Shown piece by piece: positions 51,221-60,187 of a DNA stretch of 64,000 nt. The notes beneath the pieces were generated by a model. It was not told the origin of the DNA, made no database searches, and saw only the letters and a program-made list of their open reading frames with translations. This DNA comes from Streptomyces reniochalinae (GTDB lineage: Bacteria > Actinomycetota > Actinomycetes > Streptomycetales > Streptomycetaceae): positions 248,001 to 312,000 of the forward strand of contig NZ_QOIM01000041.1 of NCBI RefSeq assembly GCF_003323735.1, in the 5' to 3' direction. Numbering within the stretch: position 1 is the stretch's first letter; each line of letters opens with the position of its first letter. The translations under genes were made by a program, and so were the position numbers.

Positions 51221-52318
51221 TCAGCAGATCCGGGGGAGTTGTTCGCCCAGCGGCAGGTCCACGACTCTCCGGCCGCCGAGACCGGTGCGGGCGACGACCA
51301 TGCCGGGGTGCTCCTCGACGCACTCGCCGACCACCGCGGCCTCGGCCCCGAGGGGGTGGGCGCGCATCGCGGCGAGCACGGCGTCCGCCTCGGCACGCGG
51401 CACGAAGGCGAGGAGCTTGCCCTCGTTCGCGACGTACAGCGGATCGAGGCCCAGCATCGCGCAGGCGTTCGCCACGGCGTCGGGGACCGGCAGCGCGCGC
51501 TCGTGCAGCTCCACGCCCACCGAGGCGGCCGACGCGATCTCGTTGAGGGCGGCGGCGACACCGCCGCGCGTGGGGTCGCGGAGCACGTGCACGTCCCGGG
51601 TGACGGCGAGCACGCTGTCCACAAGACCGCCCAGCGCCGCGCAGTCGCTCTCGATGCCGACCTCGAACTCCAGCCCCTCGCGCTTGCTGAGCACCGCCAC
51701 GCCGTGCGCGCCGATCGCGCCGCTGACGAGCACCACGTCGCCGGGGCGTGCGCGCTGCGGCCTGATGTCGACCCCTTCGGGGATCAGCCCGATCCCGGCC
51801 GTGTTCAGGTAGACGCCGTCACCGCGCCCCGCCTCCACGACCTTGGTGTCCCCGGTGGCGACCTCCACGCCCGCGGTGCGCGCCGCGGCGCCCAGCGCCT
51901 CGGCGATCCGCGCCACCAGGGCGATCTCCACGCCCTCCTCCAGGATGAACCCGCAGGACAGGTAGGCGGGCCGGGCCCCGCTCATCGCCAGGTCGTTGAC
52001 CGTGCCGTTGACGGCCAGGCCGCCGATGCTGCCGCCGGGGAAGAACAGCGGCCGCACCACGAAGGAGTCGGTGGAGAAGGCCAGCCGGGCGCCGCCGAGT
52101 TCCAGCGCGGCGGAGTCGGCGAGCGTGGACAGTGCCCGGCCCCCGAACGCCGGGGCGAAGACGTGCTCCACCAGTTCGGCCGAGAGCGCTCCGCCCCCGC
52201 CGTGGCCCATCACGACCCGCCGCTGCCCGCGCAGCGGCGCAGGGCACGTCCAGCCGGAGAAGTCGGGCGCGGGGGAGGGCGCGCCCGTCGCGGGCTCGGC
52301 GGTTTCGGTGTCAGTCAA
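51221..52318 (-). CDS. hypE: Hydrogenase maturation protein HypE
   Basis: 365-residue AIR-synthase-like enzyme that dehydrates the HypF-made thiocarbamate to a thiocyanate for the Fe-CN ligands. MGHGGGGALS, GDTKVVEAGRGDGVY, DPTRGGVAAALNE and the obligatory C-terminal Cys in PRIC (Cys365) are all present. TTG at 52318 overlaps the hypD stop by 8 nt and has GGAGG 9 nt upstream, so a rare TTG start is well supported. Confidence 0.93.
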   Translation of the reverse strand: MTDTETAEPATGAPSPAPDFSGWTCPAPLRGQRRVVMGHGGGGALSAELVEHVFAPAFGGRALSTLADSAALELGGARLAFSTDSFVVRPLFFPGGSIGGLAVNGTVNDLAMSGARPAYLSCGFILEEGVEIALVARIAEALGAAARTAGVEVATGDTKVVEAGRGDGVYLNTAGIGLIPEGVDIRPQRARPGDVVLVSGAIGAHGVAVLSKREGLEFEVGIESDCAALGGLVDSVLAVTRDVHVLRDPTRGGVAAALNEIASAASVGVELHERALPVPDAVANACAMLGLDPLYVANEGKLLAFVPRAEADAVLAAMRAHPLGAEAAVVGECVEEHPGMVVARTGLGGRRVVDLPLGEQLPRIC

Positions 52319-53438
52319 CGCTGCTCGCCTCCAGTGGTGCGGTCGTCGTCCCGCCGAGCCGGCGGTAGAGGTAGTAGGCGGCGCAGGCACCCTCGCTGGA
52401 GACCATCGTGGCGCCCAGCGGGGTGCGCGGGGTGCAGGTGGTGCCGAACGCCTCGCACTCGTGCGGTTTCAGCAGCCCTTGGAGCACCTCGCCGCTGCGG
52501 CAGGCCGCCGGCTCCCTGGCCGTGATCGAGTCCACGGAGAACCGGTACTCCGCGTCCCAGGCGCGGTAGCGGGGCGCCAGCCGCCAGCCGCTGTCCGGGA
52601 TGACGCCGATGCCGCGCCAGCCCCGGTCGCACGGCGCGAAGATCTGATCCAGCATGGCCCTGGCCGCCGTGTTGCCCTGCGCGACCACCGCGCGCTGGTA
52701 GGCGTTCTCGACGGTGTGCCGCCCGCTCTCCAGCTGGTGTACGGCGCGCCGCACGCCCTCCAGGATGTCCAGCGGCTCGAACCCCGTGACGACGATGGGC
52801 ACCCCGAACCTGTCGGCCAGCGCGGGGTACTCGTCCGTCCCCATGACGCTGCACACGTGCCCCGCGGCGAGGAACGCCTGCACCCGGCACTCCTCGGAGG
52901 CCATGATCGCCTCGATGGCGGGCGGCACCCGCACGTGGGAGACGAGCAGGCTGAAGTTGCGCACGTCCTGCTCGGCCGCCTGGTGGACGGCCATGGCGTT
53001 GGGCGGGGCCGTGGTCTCGAAACCGATGCCGAAGAAGACCACCTCGCGCTCCGGGTTCTCCCGGGCGATCCGCAGCGCGTCCAGCGGCGAGTAGACGACG
53101 CGGACGTCGCCGCCCTCCGACCTGACCTGGAAGAGGTCGCGCCCGGTGCCCGGCACGCGCAGCATGTCACCGAACGAGCAGAAGATGACATCGGGACGCG
53201 AGGCGATCTCCAGCGCCTTGTCGATCAGTTCGAGAGGGGTGACGCAGACCGGACAGCCGGGCCCGTGGATCAGTTCGAGCCCCTCGGGCAGCAGCTGGTC
53301 GATGCCGTGCCGGATGATCGAGTGGGTCTGCCCGCCGCACACCTCCATCAGCGCCCACGGGCGGGTGACGGTGGCGTGGATGTCGTCCAGCAGCCGCCGG
53401 GCCAGCTGCGGGTCCTGGAACTCGTCGATGTACTTCAC
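52311..53438 (-). CDS. hypD: Hydrogenase maturation protein HypD
   Basis: 375-residue Fe-S scaffold of the HypCD complex. Cys34 in MEVCGGQTHS, Cys62/Cys65 in HGPGCPVCV, GFETTAPPNA, and C-terminal 4Fe-4S cysteines (PAACRSGEVLQG, KPHECEAFGTTC) are complete. GTG overlaps the hypC stop (GTGA); AGGAGG upstream. Confidence 0.94.
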   Translation of the reverse strand: MKYIDEFQDPQLARRLLDDIHATVTRPWALMEVCGGQTHSIIRHGIDQLLPEGLELIHGPGCPVCVTPLELIDKALEIASRPDVIFCSFGDMLRVPGTGRDLFQVRSEGGDVRVVYSPLDALRIARENPEREVVFFGIGFETTAPPNAMAVHQAAEQDVRNFSLLVSHVRVPPAIEAIMASEECRVQAFLAAGHVCSVMGTDEYPALADRFGVPIVVTGFEPLDILEGVRRAVHQLESGRHTVENAYQRAVVAQGNTAARAMLDQIFAPCDRGWRGIGVIPDSGWRLAPRYRAWDAEYRFSVDSITAREPAACRSGEVLQGLLKPHECEAFGTTCTPRTPLGATMVSSEGACAAYYLYRRLGGTTTAPLEASSVD

Positions 53439-53758
53439 AGCCGCACCTCCTGCTGCCCGCTGCGCACGGGCTGCTCTTCCTCGCCCCGCCGCGCCTCCTC
53501 GGCCGCCCGCCACGGGTCGCCGAACTCCTCCTCCAGCAGCCCCAGACCCTCGAAGAGCGCCAGCGTCTGCCGGGCCGACTCCTCGTCCAGTCGCTGCAAC
53601 GCGAATCCGACGTGCACGATGGTGTATTCGCCGACCCGCAGGTCGGGCACGTAGGCGAGGCACACCTCCTTGACCACGCCACCGAAGTCGACGGACGCCA
53701 TGCGCGTGCCGTCACGCTCCTCGATGTCCAAGACCTTGCCGGGTACCGCCAGGCACAT
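53435..53758 (-). CDS. hypC: Hydrogenase maturation chaperone HypC
   Basis: 107-residue HypC: MCLAVPGKV with the essential Cys2, VDFGGVVKEVCLAYVPD and VGEYTIVHVGFALQRLDEESA. The last 30 residues (Glu/Arg-rich) exceed the usual 75-90. Carries the Fe(CN)2CO unit between HypD and the large subunit. ATG with GAGGAG upstream; 29 nt after hypF. Confidence 0.93.
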   Translation of the reverse strand: MCLAVPGKVLDIEERDGTRMASVDFGGVVKEVCLAYVPDLRVGEYTIVHVGFALQRLDEESARQTLALFEGLGLLEEEFGDPWRAAEEARRGEEEQPVRSGQQEVRL

Positions 53759-53787
53759 GGGCTCGTTCTCCTCGTTCGACGGTCGGG

Positions 53788-56178
53788 TCAGTGGGCCGCG
53801 ACCAGGAGCTGGCCCAGGGCCAGCCCGCCGTCGCCGGGCGGGACGATCCTGTGGCGCAGGACCGTGAAGCCGTCGGCGCGCAAGTCGCGCGCACAGGTCT
53901 TGGACAGCAGCGCATTGGCGAACACGCCACCGGTCAGCGCCACGGTCTCCACCCCGTGCCGCTCGCGGGCCGCCGCACACACGCGCAGCACCAGCGCGGT
54001 GACCGCCGCGTGGAAGCGCGCCGCCATCAGTCCCCGTCCCGCACCCGCACGCAGGTCCGCGACGACGGCGGCCAGCAGCGGCCCCGGGTCGGCCACCAGC
54101 GGTTCCGGGGCGGCCGGTGGGCCCGGGGCGCCCGGCAGCGGGCCGCCGCCGGTGGGGGAGCGCAGCTCGAACGCGTAGCCGCCGGGGTCGGGGGCGGAGC
54201 AGGCCGCTGCCGCGGCCTCCAGCTCGACGGCGGCCTGCGCCTCGTATCCGGCGTGTCGGCACACGCCGGTCAGCGCGGCCACCGCGTCGAACAGCCGTCC
54301 CATGCTGGAGGTCGGCACGGAGTACAGGCCGCGGTCCAGCTGCCGCGCCAGCACCCGCAGCTCCGCCTCGGAGCAGCCCGCCACGCACGGCAGGTCCGCG
54401 TCCCAGGCCAGCCCCGCGGCCCACAGGTGGGCGAGGGCCATGCGCCAGGGGTGGCGTACGGCGGCGTCACCGCCGGGCAGCGGCGCGTAGCGCAGCTGGG
54501 CGACGCGGGTGGAGCGGTCGTAGTCGGCGAGCAGGAACTCTCCGCCCCAGATCGCGCCGTCGTCGCCGTACCCCGTGCCGTCGAAGGCGACGCCCAGTAC
54601 GGGGAACGAGCCGTCCAGCCCGTTCTCGGCCATCACCGAGGCGACGTGCGCGTGGTGGTGCTGGACCCGGCGCAGCGGCCGGCCGGCCGCTGCGCCCTCG
54701 GCCCACCGGGTGGAGCGGTAGCCGGGGTGCAGGTCGGCGGCCAGCAGTTGTGGGACGACTCCGGTGAGACCCGCCAGATGCTCGCCGGCACGCTCGAACG
54801 TGCCCAGCGTGGCCAGGTCGTCCATGTCCCCGATGTGGGCCGACAGCCACGCGCGCCGCCCCTCGCCCAGACCCAGGACGTTCTTCAGGTCCCCGCCCAC
54901 GGCCAGTGCGGCCCGCACCGGAAGGGGAAGCGGCACCGGCACCGGCGCGTACCCGCGCGAGCGGCGCACCGGGAGCACCTCACCGTCCACGACACGCACC
55001 ACCGAGTCGTCGCAGGGGACGTGGATCGGGCGGTCGTGGGTGAGGAAGGCGTCCGCGAGGGGCGCCAGCCGCTCCAGCGCCTCGTCCTCGTCCCAGGCGA
55101 TGGGCTCGCCACCCAGGTTGCCGCTGGTCATCACCAGCAGCCGGGGCCCCGGCGGGTCGCCGGGCAGCCCCAGCAGCAGGTGGTGCAGCGGGGTGTAGGG
55201 GAGCATGACGCCCAGGTCGGGGCTGCCCGGCGCCACAGCGGCGGCGAGGCGGGGCCCCGCCGCGGCGAGGCCGTCTCCCGCCTCGGACAGGTGTCTGCGC
55301 AGCAGCACGATGGGGCGGCGGCTTCCGGCCAGCACGGACCGCTCGTGCGGGCCGACGGTGGCGAACTCCTCGACATCCGCGAGGTCGCGTGCCATCACCG
55401 CGAACGGCTTGTCCCCGCGCGCCTTGCGGGAGCGCAGCAGCCGCACACTCTCCTCGTCGGACGCGTCGCACGCCAGGTGGTAGCCGCCCAGGCCCTTCAC
55501 GGCGACGACCGCGCCCCGTGCGAGCAGCCGCCGCGCCTCGGCCACCGGATCGCCGCCGTGCTCCGTCCAGCCCGCGCCCGCCGCCCCGGGTACCAGCAGC
55601 CGCACGCGGGGACCGCAGTCGTGGCAGGAGACGGGCTGGGCGTGGAAGCGCCGGTCGGCCGGGTCCTCGTATTCGCGGGCACAGCGCTCGCACATCGCGA
55701 AGCGCGCCATGGTGGTGTTGGCGCGGTCGTAGGGCAGGCCGGTCACGAGGGTGAAGCGCGGCCCGCAGTCGGTACAGGTGACGAACGGGTGGCGGTGGCG
55801 GCGGTCCGCGGGGTCGGCCAGTTCCCGCAAGCAGGCGTCGCAGGTGGCGGTGTCAGGGGCGACGAGCGTGGAGAGGGCGGAGGGCGTACCGCCCGGCCGT
55901 GAGGCGACGATACGGAAACCGGAGCCCCCCTGCGGCGGCAGCGTCTCGTGCGTGACCGACTCGACCAGCGCCAGCGGCGGCGCCTCGCTCCCCACCCGCT
56001 GCCGGAAGGCGGCCACCGCCTCGCGGGCACCCTCCACCTCGGCCACCACGCCCTCGCCCGTGTTGGTGACGTGTCCGGCCAGGCCCAGCCGTCCGGCCAG
56101 GCCGTACACGTACGGGCGGAACCCCACGCCCTGCACCACGCCCCTGACCAGGACGCGGCTGCGCTCAGCCCCTGACAT
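53788..56178 (-). CDS. hypF: Carbamoyltransferase HypF
   Basis: 796-residue enzyme making carbamoyl-adenylate and loading HypE. Acylphosphatase domain (1-95, VRGVVQGVGFRPYVYG), two zinc-finger-like Cys4 units (CDACLREL...CTDCGPRF from 113; CERCAREY...CHDCGPRV), YrdC-like domain and Kae1-like carbamoyltransferase domain (HHHAHVASVMAENG, VAFDGTGYGDDGAIWGGEF). ATG lies 14 nt inside the end of hypB. Confidence 0.94.
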   Translation of the reverse strand: MSGAERSRVLVRGVVQGVGFRPYVYGLAGRLGLAGHVTNTGEGVVAEVEGAREAVAAFRQRVGSEAPPLALVESVTHETLPPQGGSGFRIVASRPGGTPSALSTLVAPDTATCDACLRELADPADRRHRHPFVTCTDCGPRFTLVTGLPYDRANTTMARFAMCERCAREYEDPADRRFHAQPVSCHDCGPRVRLLVPGAAGAGWTEHGGDPVAEARRLLARGAVVAVKGLGGYHLACDASDEESVRLLRSRKARGDKPFAVMARDLADVEEFATVGPHERSVLAGSRRPIVLLRRHLSEAGDGLAAAGPRLAAAVAPGSPDLGVMLPYTPLHHLLLGLPGDPPGPRLLVMTSGNLGGEPIAWDEDEALERLAPLADAFLTHDRPIHVPCDDSVVRVVDGEVLPVRRSRGYAPVPVPLPLPVRAALAVGGDLKNVLGLGEGRRAWLSAHIGDMDDLATLGTFERAGEHLAGLTGVVPQLLAADLHPGYRSTRWAEGAAAGRPLRRVQHHHAHVASVMAENGLDGSFPVLGVAFDGTGYGDDGAIWGGEFLLADYDRSTRVAQLRYAPLPGGDAAVRHPWRMALAHLWAAGLAWDADLPCVAGCSEAELRVLARQLDRGLYSVPTSSMGRLFDAVAALTGVCRHAGYEAQAAVELEAAAAACSAPDPGGYAFELRSPTGGGPLPGAPGPPAAPEPLVADPGPLLAAVVADLRAGAGRGLMAARFHAAVTALVLRVCAAARERHGVETVALTGGVFANALLSKTCARDLRADGFTVLRHRIVPPGDGGLALGQLLVAAH

Positions 56179-57025
56179 GCGCGGGGGCGTGCGGATGGCT
56201 CAGCCCCTGGTCCGGGCCGTGCTCGTGTGCGTGACCGTGGCTGTGCTCGTGCTCGGGCCCGTCGCGGTGCCCGTGTTCGTGCCCGTGGGCGTGTTCGTGA
56301 CGGTGGCCGTCGTCGTGTGCGTGCCCGTGCGCCGCCGTACGCCGGTCCATCACCGGGCGGTGGGCGGCGGCACCGTCTGCCACCGCCAGCGCCCGCTCCA
56401 GCAGCACACCGACGCCGAGTTGGGCCCGCGCCGAGGTGAAGGCGACCTCGACACCCGGGTTGACCTGACGCACGTGGGTGAGGAAGGCGTCACGGTCGAA
56501 GCCGACGGCCTCGGCGATGTCCTCCTTCGTGACGAGGACCAACTGCGCCGTTCCGAACGCCGTGGGGTACTTCAGCGGCTTGTCCTCGCCCTCGGTGACC
56601 GAGGCCAGCACCACGCGCAGCGACTCGCCCAGGTCGTAGGAGGCCGGGCAGACCAGATTCCCCACGTTCTCCACGAACAGCAGCCGCGTGTCCCCAGGCA
56701 GCCAGCCGGCCAGGTGCCCGGCGAGCATGTCGGCCTCCAGGTGGCACAGCCCGTCGGTCAGTACCTGCTTGCAGGGCACGCCCGAACGGGCCAGGCGCCG
56801 CGCGTCGTTCTCGGTGGCCAGGTCGGCGGTCAGCGCGGCCACGGCGACCCCGCGCTCGCGGGCCAGGGCCAACTCCGCCTCCAGCAGCGCCGTCTTGCCG
56901 CTCCCCGGACTGGAGAGCAGGTTGACGGTGGCCGTCCCGCCGGCGGCCAGCTCGGCGCGCAGGTGCTCGGCACGGTCGTCGTTCCGGGCCATCACGGCCT
57001 GCTGGAGATCGGTGACGCGGCACAT
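56165..57025 (-). CDS. hypB: Nickel-inserting GTPase HypB with C-terminal His-rich tail
   Basis: 286-residue GTPase delivering nickel. P-loop LLSSPGSGKTA (36-46), LFVENVGNLVCPA and KYPTAFGTAQLVLVTKED. The metal-storage His-rich segment, N-terminal in most well-known HypB proteins, is here at the C-terminus: residues 231-286 contain 19 histidines. The N-terminus keeps only MCRVTD. GAGGAG precedes the ATG. The gene overlaps hypF by 14 nt and follows hypA after 4 nt. Confidence 0.93.
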   Translation of the reverse strand: MCRVTDLQQAVMARNDDRAEHLRAELAAGGTATVNLLSSPGSGKTALLEAELALARERGVAVAALTADLATENDARRLARSGVPCKQVLTDGLCHLEADMLAGHLAGWLPGDTRLLFVENVGNLVCPASYDLGESLRVVLASVTEGEDKPLKYPTAFGTAQLVLVTKEDIAEAVGFDRDAFLTHVRQVNPGVEVAFTSARAQLGVGVLLERALAVADGAAAHRPVMDRRTAAHGHAHDDGHRHEHAHGHEHGHRDGPEHEHSHGHAHEHGPDQGLSHPHAPAHVRG

Positions 57026-57029
57026 GGGA

Positions 57030-57410
57030 TCACAGCTCCTCGAGGGCTCGGGCGCGCTGCGGGCCCTCGGCCCAGCGCACGGTGGCGATGCCCAGCTCGC
57101 GGCCGGACAGCAACCGGGTACGGGAGTCGCCGCACCGCGTGCAGCACAGCCGCGGCGGCACGCCCGTGGCCCACTCACCGCCGCAGGACTCGCACCGGGC
57201 GCGCCCCGCGACGTGTTCGGTGACCAGTTCGGCGCCCGCCAGGACGGTGCCCTCGCAGGCGAGGGAGAAGGAGAAGCGCAACGCGTCGGGGACCACGCCC
57301 GCGAGCTCGCCCACCGACAGCGTCACGGTCTCGACGCCCTCGGCGCCGTGCGCGCGCGCCGCCTCCTCGACCTGGCAGACCACTGCCATCGCGATGGACA
57401 TCTCGTGCAT
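57030..57410 (-). CDS. hypA: Nickel/zinc metallochaperone HypA
   Basis: 126-residue protein with N-terminal MHEMSIA (nickel-binding His2) and zinc site Cys73, Cys76, Cys90, Cys93 (CESC...CTRC). Partners with HypB in nickel insertion. Start of the tightly packed hypABFCDE run; a 144-nt gap separates it from the upstream protease gene. Confidence 0.93.
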   Translation of the reverse strand: MHEMSIAMAVVCQVEEAARAHGAEGVETVTLSVGELAGVVPDALRFSFSLACEGTVLAGAELVTEHVAGRARCESCGGEWATGVPPRLCCTRCGDSRTRLLSGRELGIATVRWAEGPQRARALEEL

Positions 57411-57554
57411 CGGGCACTTCCCTGTGGTACGGACCGGGCTGCGGCCCGCACCATTACAGGGTCGCCCGTGGCCGCTCCCGCGCCGCCACGCCGCTGCCCG
57501 GGCGGGCCGTCCGCCGTTCGGCGGTTCCCCGCGAGCCGCCCGTGTGATGCGCCG

Positions 57555-58109
57555 TCAGCAAGTCGCCTCCAGCTCGTCCAGCAACCGCAGCACCAGTTCG
57601 CAGGCGTCGTCCACGGCGGCCGCCACCGGTGCGCTCAGCCCGATGCCCTCGTCCAGCGCGGCCGGTTCGCAGCCGACGACGAACACGCGCCGGGGCCTGC
57701 TGCCGCCGGTCCCTTCGCTCAGGGTGTCCAGCAGCGCGAGCACCGTGTCGGGTGACATGTGGTGCCCGTCGATCACCGGCACGCCCTCCGGTGCGACCCG
57801 GTCGTCCGCGCCGACCTCGATCAGGTGCACCGTGCCCGGCTCGCCGCCGCGGTGGACCGCGTCGACCAGGACGAGAACGCCGCAGCCGTCGAGAACCTGA
57901 TAGGCCAGGTGCACCCCCCGCACCCCGACGTCCACCGCCTCGACGCCCGGCGGCAACGACCGCTTGGCCAGCCGCTGGACGACCTCCACCCCGAAACCGT
58001 CGTCACGCAGAAAGATGTTGCCGATCCCCGCGACGAGGATCGGGGCGGCGCGTTCGGCGGCGGACTCGTGCGCAGGGGCGTTCACGGAATCGTTGACGGG
58101 GGCGTTCAC
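57555..58109 (-). CDS. Hydrogenase maturation protease (HyaD/HoxM-like)
   Basis: 184-residue endopeptidase that removes the C-terminal tail of the hydrogenase large subunit after nickel insertion. GIGNIFLRDDGFGVEV (28-43), Asp83 in LVDAVHRGG and His116/117 in GHHMSP match the metal-sensing residues of this family. Presence of a protease implies a [NiFe] large subunit somewhere in the genome. Start ATG; an in-frame start further downstream is possible because the first 20 residues are not conserved. Confidence 0.9.
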   Translation of the reverse strand: MNAPVNDSVNAPAHESAAERAAPILVAGIGNIFLRDDGFGVEVVQRLAKRSLPPGVEAVDVGVRGVHLAYQVLDGCGVLVLVDAVHRGGEPGTVHLIEVGADDRVAPEGVPVIDGHHMSPDTVLALLDTLSEGTGGSRPRRVFVVGCEPAALDEGIGLSAPVAAAVDDACELVLRLLDELEATC

Positions 58110-58160
58110 GGCGGCTCCAGAGGTGGGGTGCTCGTACGCGGTGGGGAGGGGCGGGCCCGG

Positions 58161-58197
58161 CGGGGCCCGGCACGGGCGGACGCCGCGCCGGGCCCCG
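58161..58197 (-). terminator. Hairpin between winged-helix gene and hydrogenase protease gene
   Basis: CGGGGCCCGGC and perfect complement, 11-bp stem with a 15-nt loop, after the stop of the gene at 58225 and before the protease start. May separate its transcript from the hyp operon. Confidence 0.5.
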
Positions 58198-58224
58198 TCG
58201 GGCGGTCAGGGCCGCGCCCCGGCC

Positions 58225-58878
58225 TCAGGCGTGCTGCGGAACGCGGTCCACGGTCCCCGCCTCCGCTGCCGCGACCGGCGGGCCGTCACCCGAGTCCGCG
58301 TCCTGGGAGACCGCGCGCCAGCGGTCGGGCGCGTGCTGCTCGACCACGCCGTGCTCGGCCAGGCCCAGCAAGTGCTTGGCGATGGTGCGGCTCTGGTAGC
58401 CGACCCGGGCGGACAGCTCCTCGACCGTCAGCCCGTCGGTGCCCGCCTCCGTCACCTCCTGCCACGTACGGGCCGCGCTCTGCCCCAACCCGCCGTCGCG
58501 CGCGGGCGTACGGAAGAGCACGCCGAGCGATGCGGGTGCGTGCGCGGGCGCCGGCACGGTCGTGGGCGCGGACGGGGCGACGCCCACGGGGTCCGGGCCC
58601 GGTTCGGCCGCGGGCTCGGGGGCCGGCGGGGTGACGGGTCCGGCCACGTGGTCCTGTGGACGGGCGGTCTCCGGGGCCGGTGCGGTGTCGCCCGCGCGTG
58701 CGGGCTCCGGTACCGCGGCCGGGGGCAGTCCTGTGGTGGTGGGGTCCGCGGCCGGTGTCCGGGGGCGGGCCGCCGGGACGGCGGCCGCCCGGGTGGCCGT
58801 CACCCGGACGGCGGGGCCGACCGGGCGGGGCGTGCGGTTGACCTGGCGGTGCCTGCGTCCCCTCTGGCGCTTGCTCAT
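58225..58878 (-). CDS. Winged-helix protein with long Pro/Ala-rich N-terminus
   Basis: 217 residues. The first 115 are basic, then Pro/Ala/Thr-rich and probably disordered; residues about 128-190 form a helix-turn-helix of the kind found in MarR/ArsR-like proteins (DGLTVEELSARVGYQSRTIAKHLLGLAEHGVVEQ). Lies directly upstream of the hydrogenase maturation genes in the same direction, so it could regulate them, but no operator is evident. Family not recognised. Confidence 0.68.
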   Translation of the reverse strand: MSKRQRGRRHRQVNRTPRPVGPAVRVTATRAAAVPAARPRTPAADPTTTGLPPAAVPEPARAGDTAPAPETARPQDHVAGPVTPPAPEPAAEPGPDPVGVAPSAPTTVPAPAHAPASLGVLFRTPARDGGLGQSAARTWQEVTEAGTDGLTVEELSARVGYQSRTIAKHLLGLAEHGVVEQHAPDRWRAVSQDADSGDGPPVAAAEAGTVDRVPQHA

Positions 58879-58994
58879 CGCGCGCTCACCTGCCCGAGGG
58901 GCCGCCGTGCGGAAAGCTGATCAGGGTGTCGTCGTGCAGTGATCATGTGGGGCTTAACGAATGAAACGGCCGCAGGTCGATCCGCCGATCGGGG

Positions 58995-59996
58995 TCAGCC
59001 GGGTCCCGCCGTGCTCTTTCTCGGTTCCAGCGAGGTGCGCAGCACCACGGTCTGGAGCGGTTTGGCCGATCCCGCGATGCGCTCCTGCAACAGGGTCGCG
59101 GCGGCCTCGCCCAGGTCGTAGGCCGGCAGGTGGACGGTGCTCAGCGACGGGTGGACCAGCGAGGCCCACGGCACGTCGCCGAAGGAGAGGATGCCGAAGC
59201 CGGGCGGCGCGATGCCCGCTTCCCGCAGCGCCCGCAGGGCGCCGACCGTCATCAGGTTGTTGGCGACGAAAACGGCGTCCGGGGGCACGTCGAGAGCCAG
59301 CAGCTCCTTCATCGCCGTGTAGCCGCCCTCCACGCGGAAGTCGGCGTGCCGGGTGTGGGCGCGGATCCAGTCGTCGGGTACGTCCGCGTCGCGCAGCGCA
59401 GCGCGGTAGCCGGCGAGGCGGTCCTCCGAGGTGGAGGCGCCTGCCGGTCCGGTCACGCAGGCGATGCGCCGGTAGCCGCGCTCGATCAGGTGTGCGGTCG
59501 CGTCCTCGGCGCCGTGCTGGTTGTCGACCATCACCGCGTCCACCTCGGCCGCGCGCGGGCGGCGGTCCACCGCGACGACGGGCATGCCCCGCTGGGCCGC
59601 CGCCGACAGGTCGGTGCGCCTGCGGGAGGCGGCCGCCACCACGAGTCCCGCCATGTGCTCGGCGAGTGCCACGTCGAGGTAGCGGCGTTCCTTGTCCACG
59701 TCCTCGTCGGTGTTGCACAGGACGACCGAGAGGTTGGTGCGCTGGGCGGCGTCCTCCACCCCCCGGGCGAGCGCGGTGAAGAAGGGGTTGGCGATGTCGG
59801 GGATGAGCAGCCCGATGACGCTGGCGCGCTGGGTGCGCAGGGAGCGGGCGACCCGGTTGGGGGAGAAGCCGAGCGTGTCGGCCGCCTCGCGTACGCGCTG
59901 GGCGCGTTCGGCCGTGACCCGGCCTCCGTTGAAGACGCGCGAGACGGTGGCGGGCGACACCCCGGCGGCACGCGCCACATCACTGATGGTTGCCAC
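58995..59996 (-). CDS. LacI-family transcriptional regulator
   Basis: 333 residues: N-terminal LacI helix-turn-helix (TISDVARAAGVSPATVSRVF, 3-22) and a periplasmic-binding-like sugar domain (VIGLLIPDIANPFFTALARG, SFGDVPWASLVHPSLSTVHL). Effector unknown. A TGAAATCGATTTC palindrome 60 nt upstream fits a LacI operator and autoregulation. No sugar-transport gene adjoins in this window. Confidence 0.9.
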   Translation of the reverse strand: MATISDVARAAGVSPATVSRVFNGGRVTAERAQRVREAADTLGFSPNRVARSLRTQRASVIGLLIPDIANPFFTALARGVEDAAQRTNLSVVLCNTDEDVDKERRYLDVALAEHMAGLVVAAASRRRTDLSAAAQRGMPVVAVDRRPRAAEVDAVMVDNQHGAEDATAHLIERGYRRIACVTGPAGASTSEDRLAGYRAALRDADVPDDWIRAHTRHADFRVEGGYTAMKELLALDVPPDAVFVANNLMTVGALRALREAGIAPPGFGILSFGDVPWASLVHPSLSTVHLPAYDLGEAAATLLQERIAGSAKPLQTVVLRTSLEPRKSTAGPG

Positions 59997-60055
59997 CCGT
60001 CTCCCTCGCTTCCGGCGTCGGCCCCCGTCACCCTATGGGTGAACCCTACTCGGGC

Positions 60056-60069
60056 TGAAATCGATTTCT
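60056..60069. promoter_or_regulatory. LacI-type operator
   Basis: Contains the perfect 12-bp palindrome GAAATCGATTTC (60057-60068) with central CG, located 60 nt upstream of the LacI ATG, in a locally A/T-rich patch. Confidence 0.72.
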
Positions 60070-60120
60070 CACCCGGCCCGACGCGTCGGCGCCCGGGAGG
60101 CGTCGTCGGTGCCCGAGCCG

Positions 60121-60140
60121 AGCCCAGCCCAGCCCAGCCC
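60121..60140. repeat. Four tandem AGCCC pentamers
   Basis: AGCCC repeats four times exactly, with degenerate copies on both sides, in the 191-nt gap between the LacI and LuxR genes. Probably replication-slippage sequence. Confidence 0.6.
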
Positions 60141-60187
60141 AGCCGAGTCGGGCTCAGCCGTGGGGAGCCGGGGCGAGTCGAGCCGGG

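Noticed and set aside
53791..55902. 703-codon plus-strand open frame
   Set aside because: Antisense to hypF, whose domain motifs are complete.
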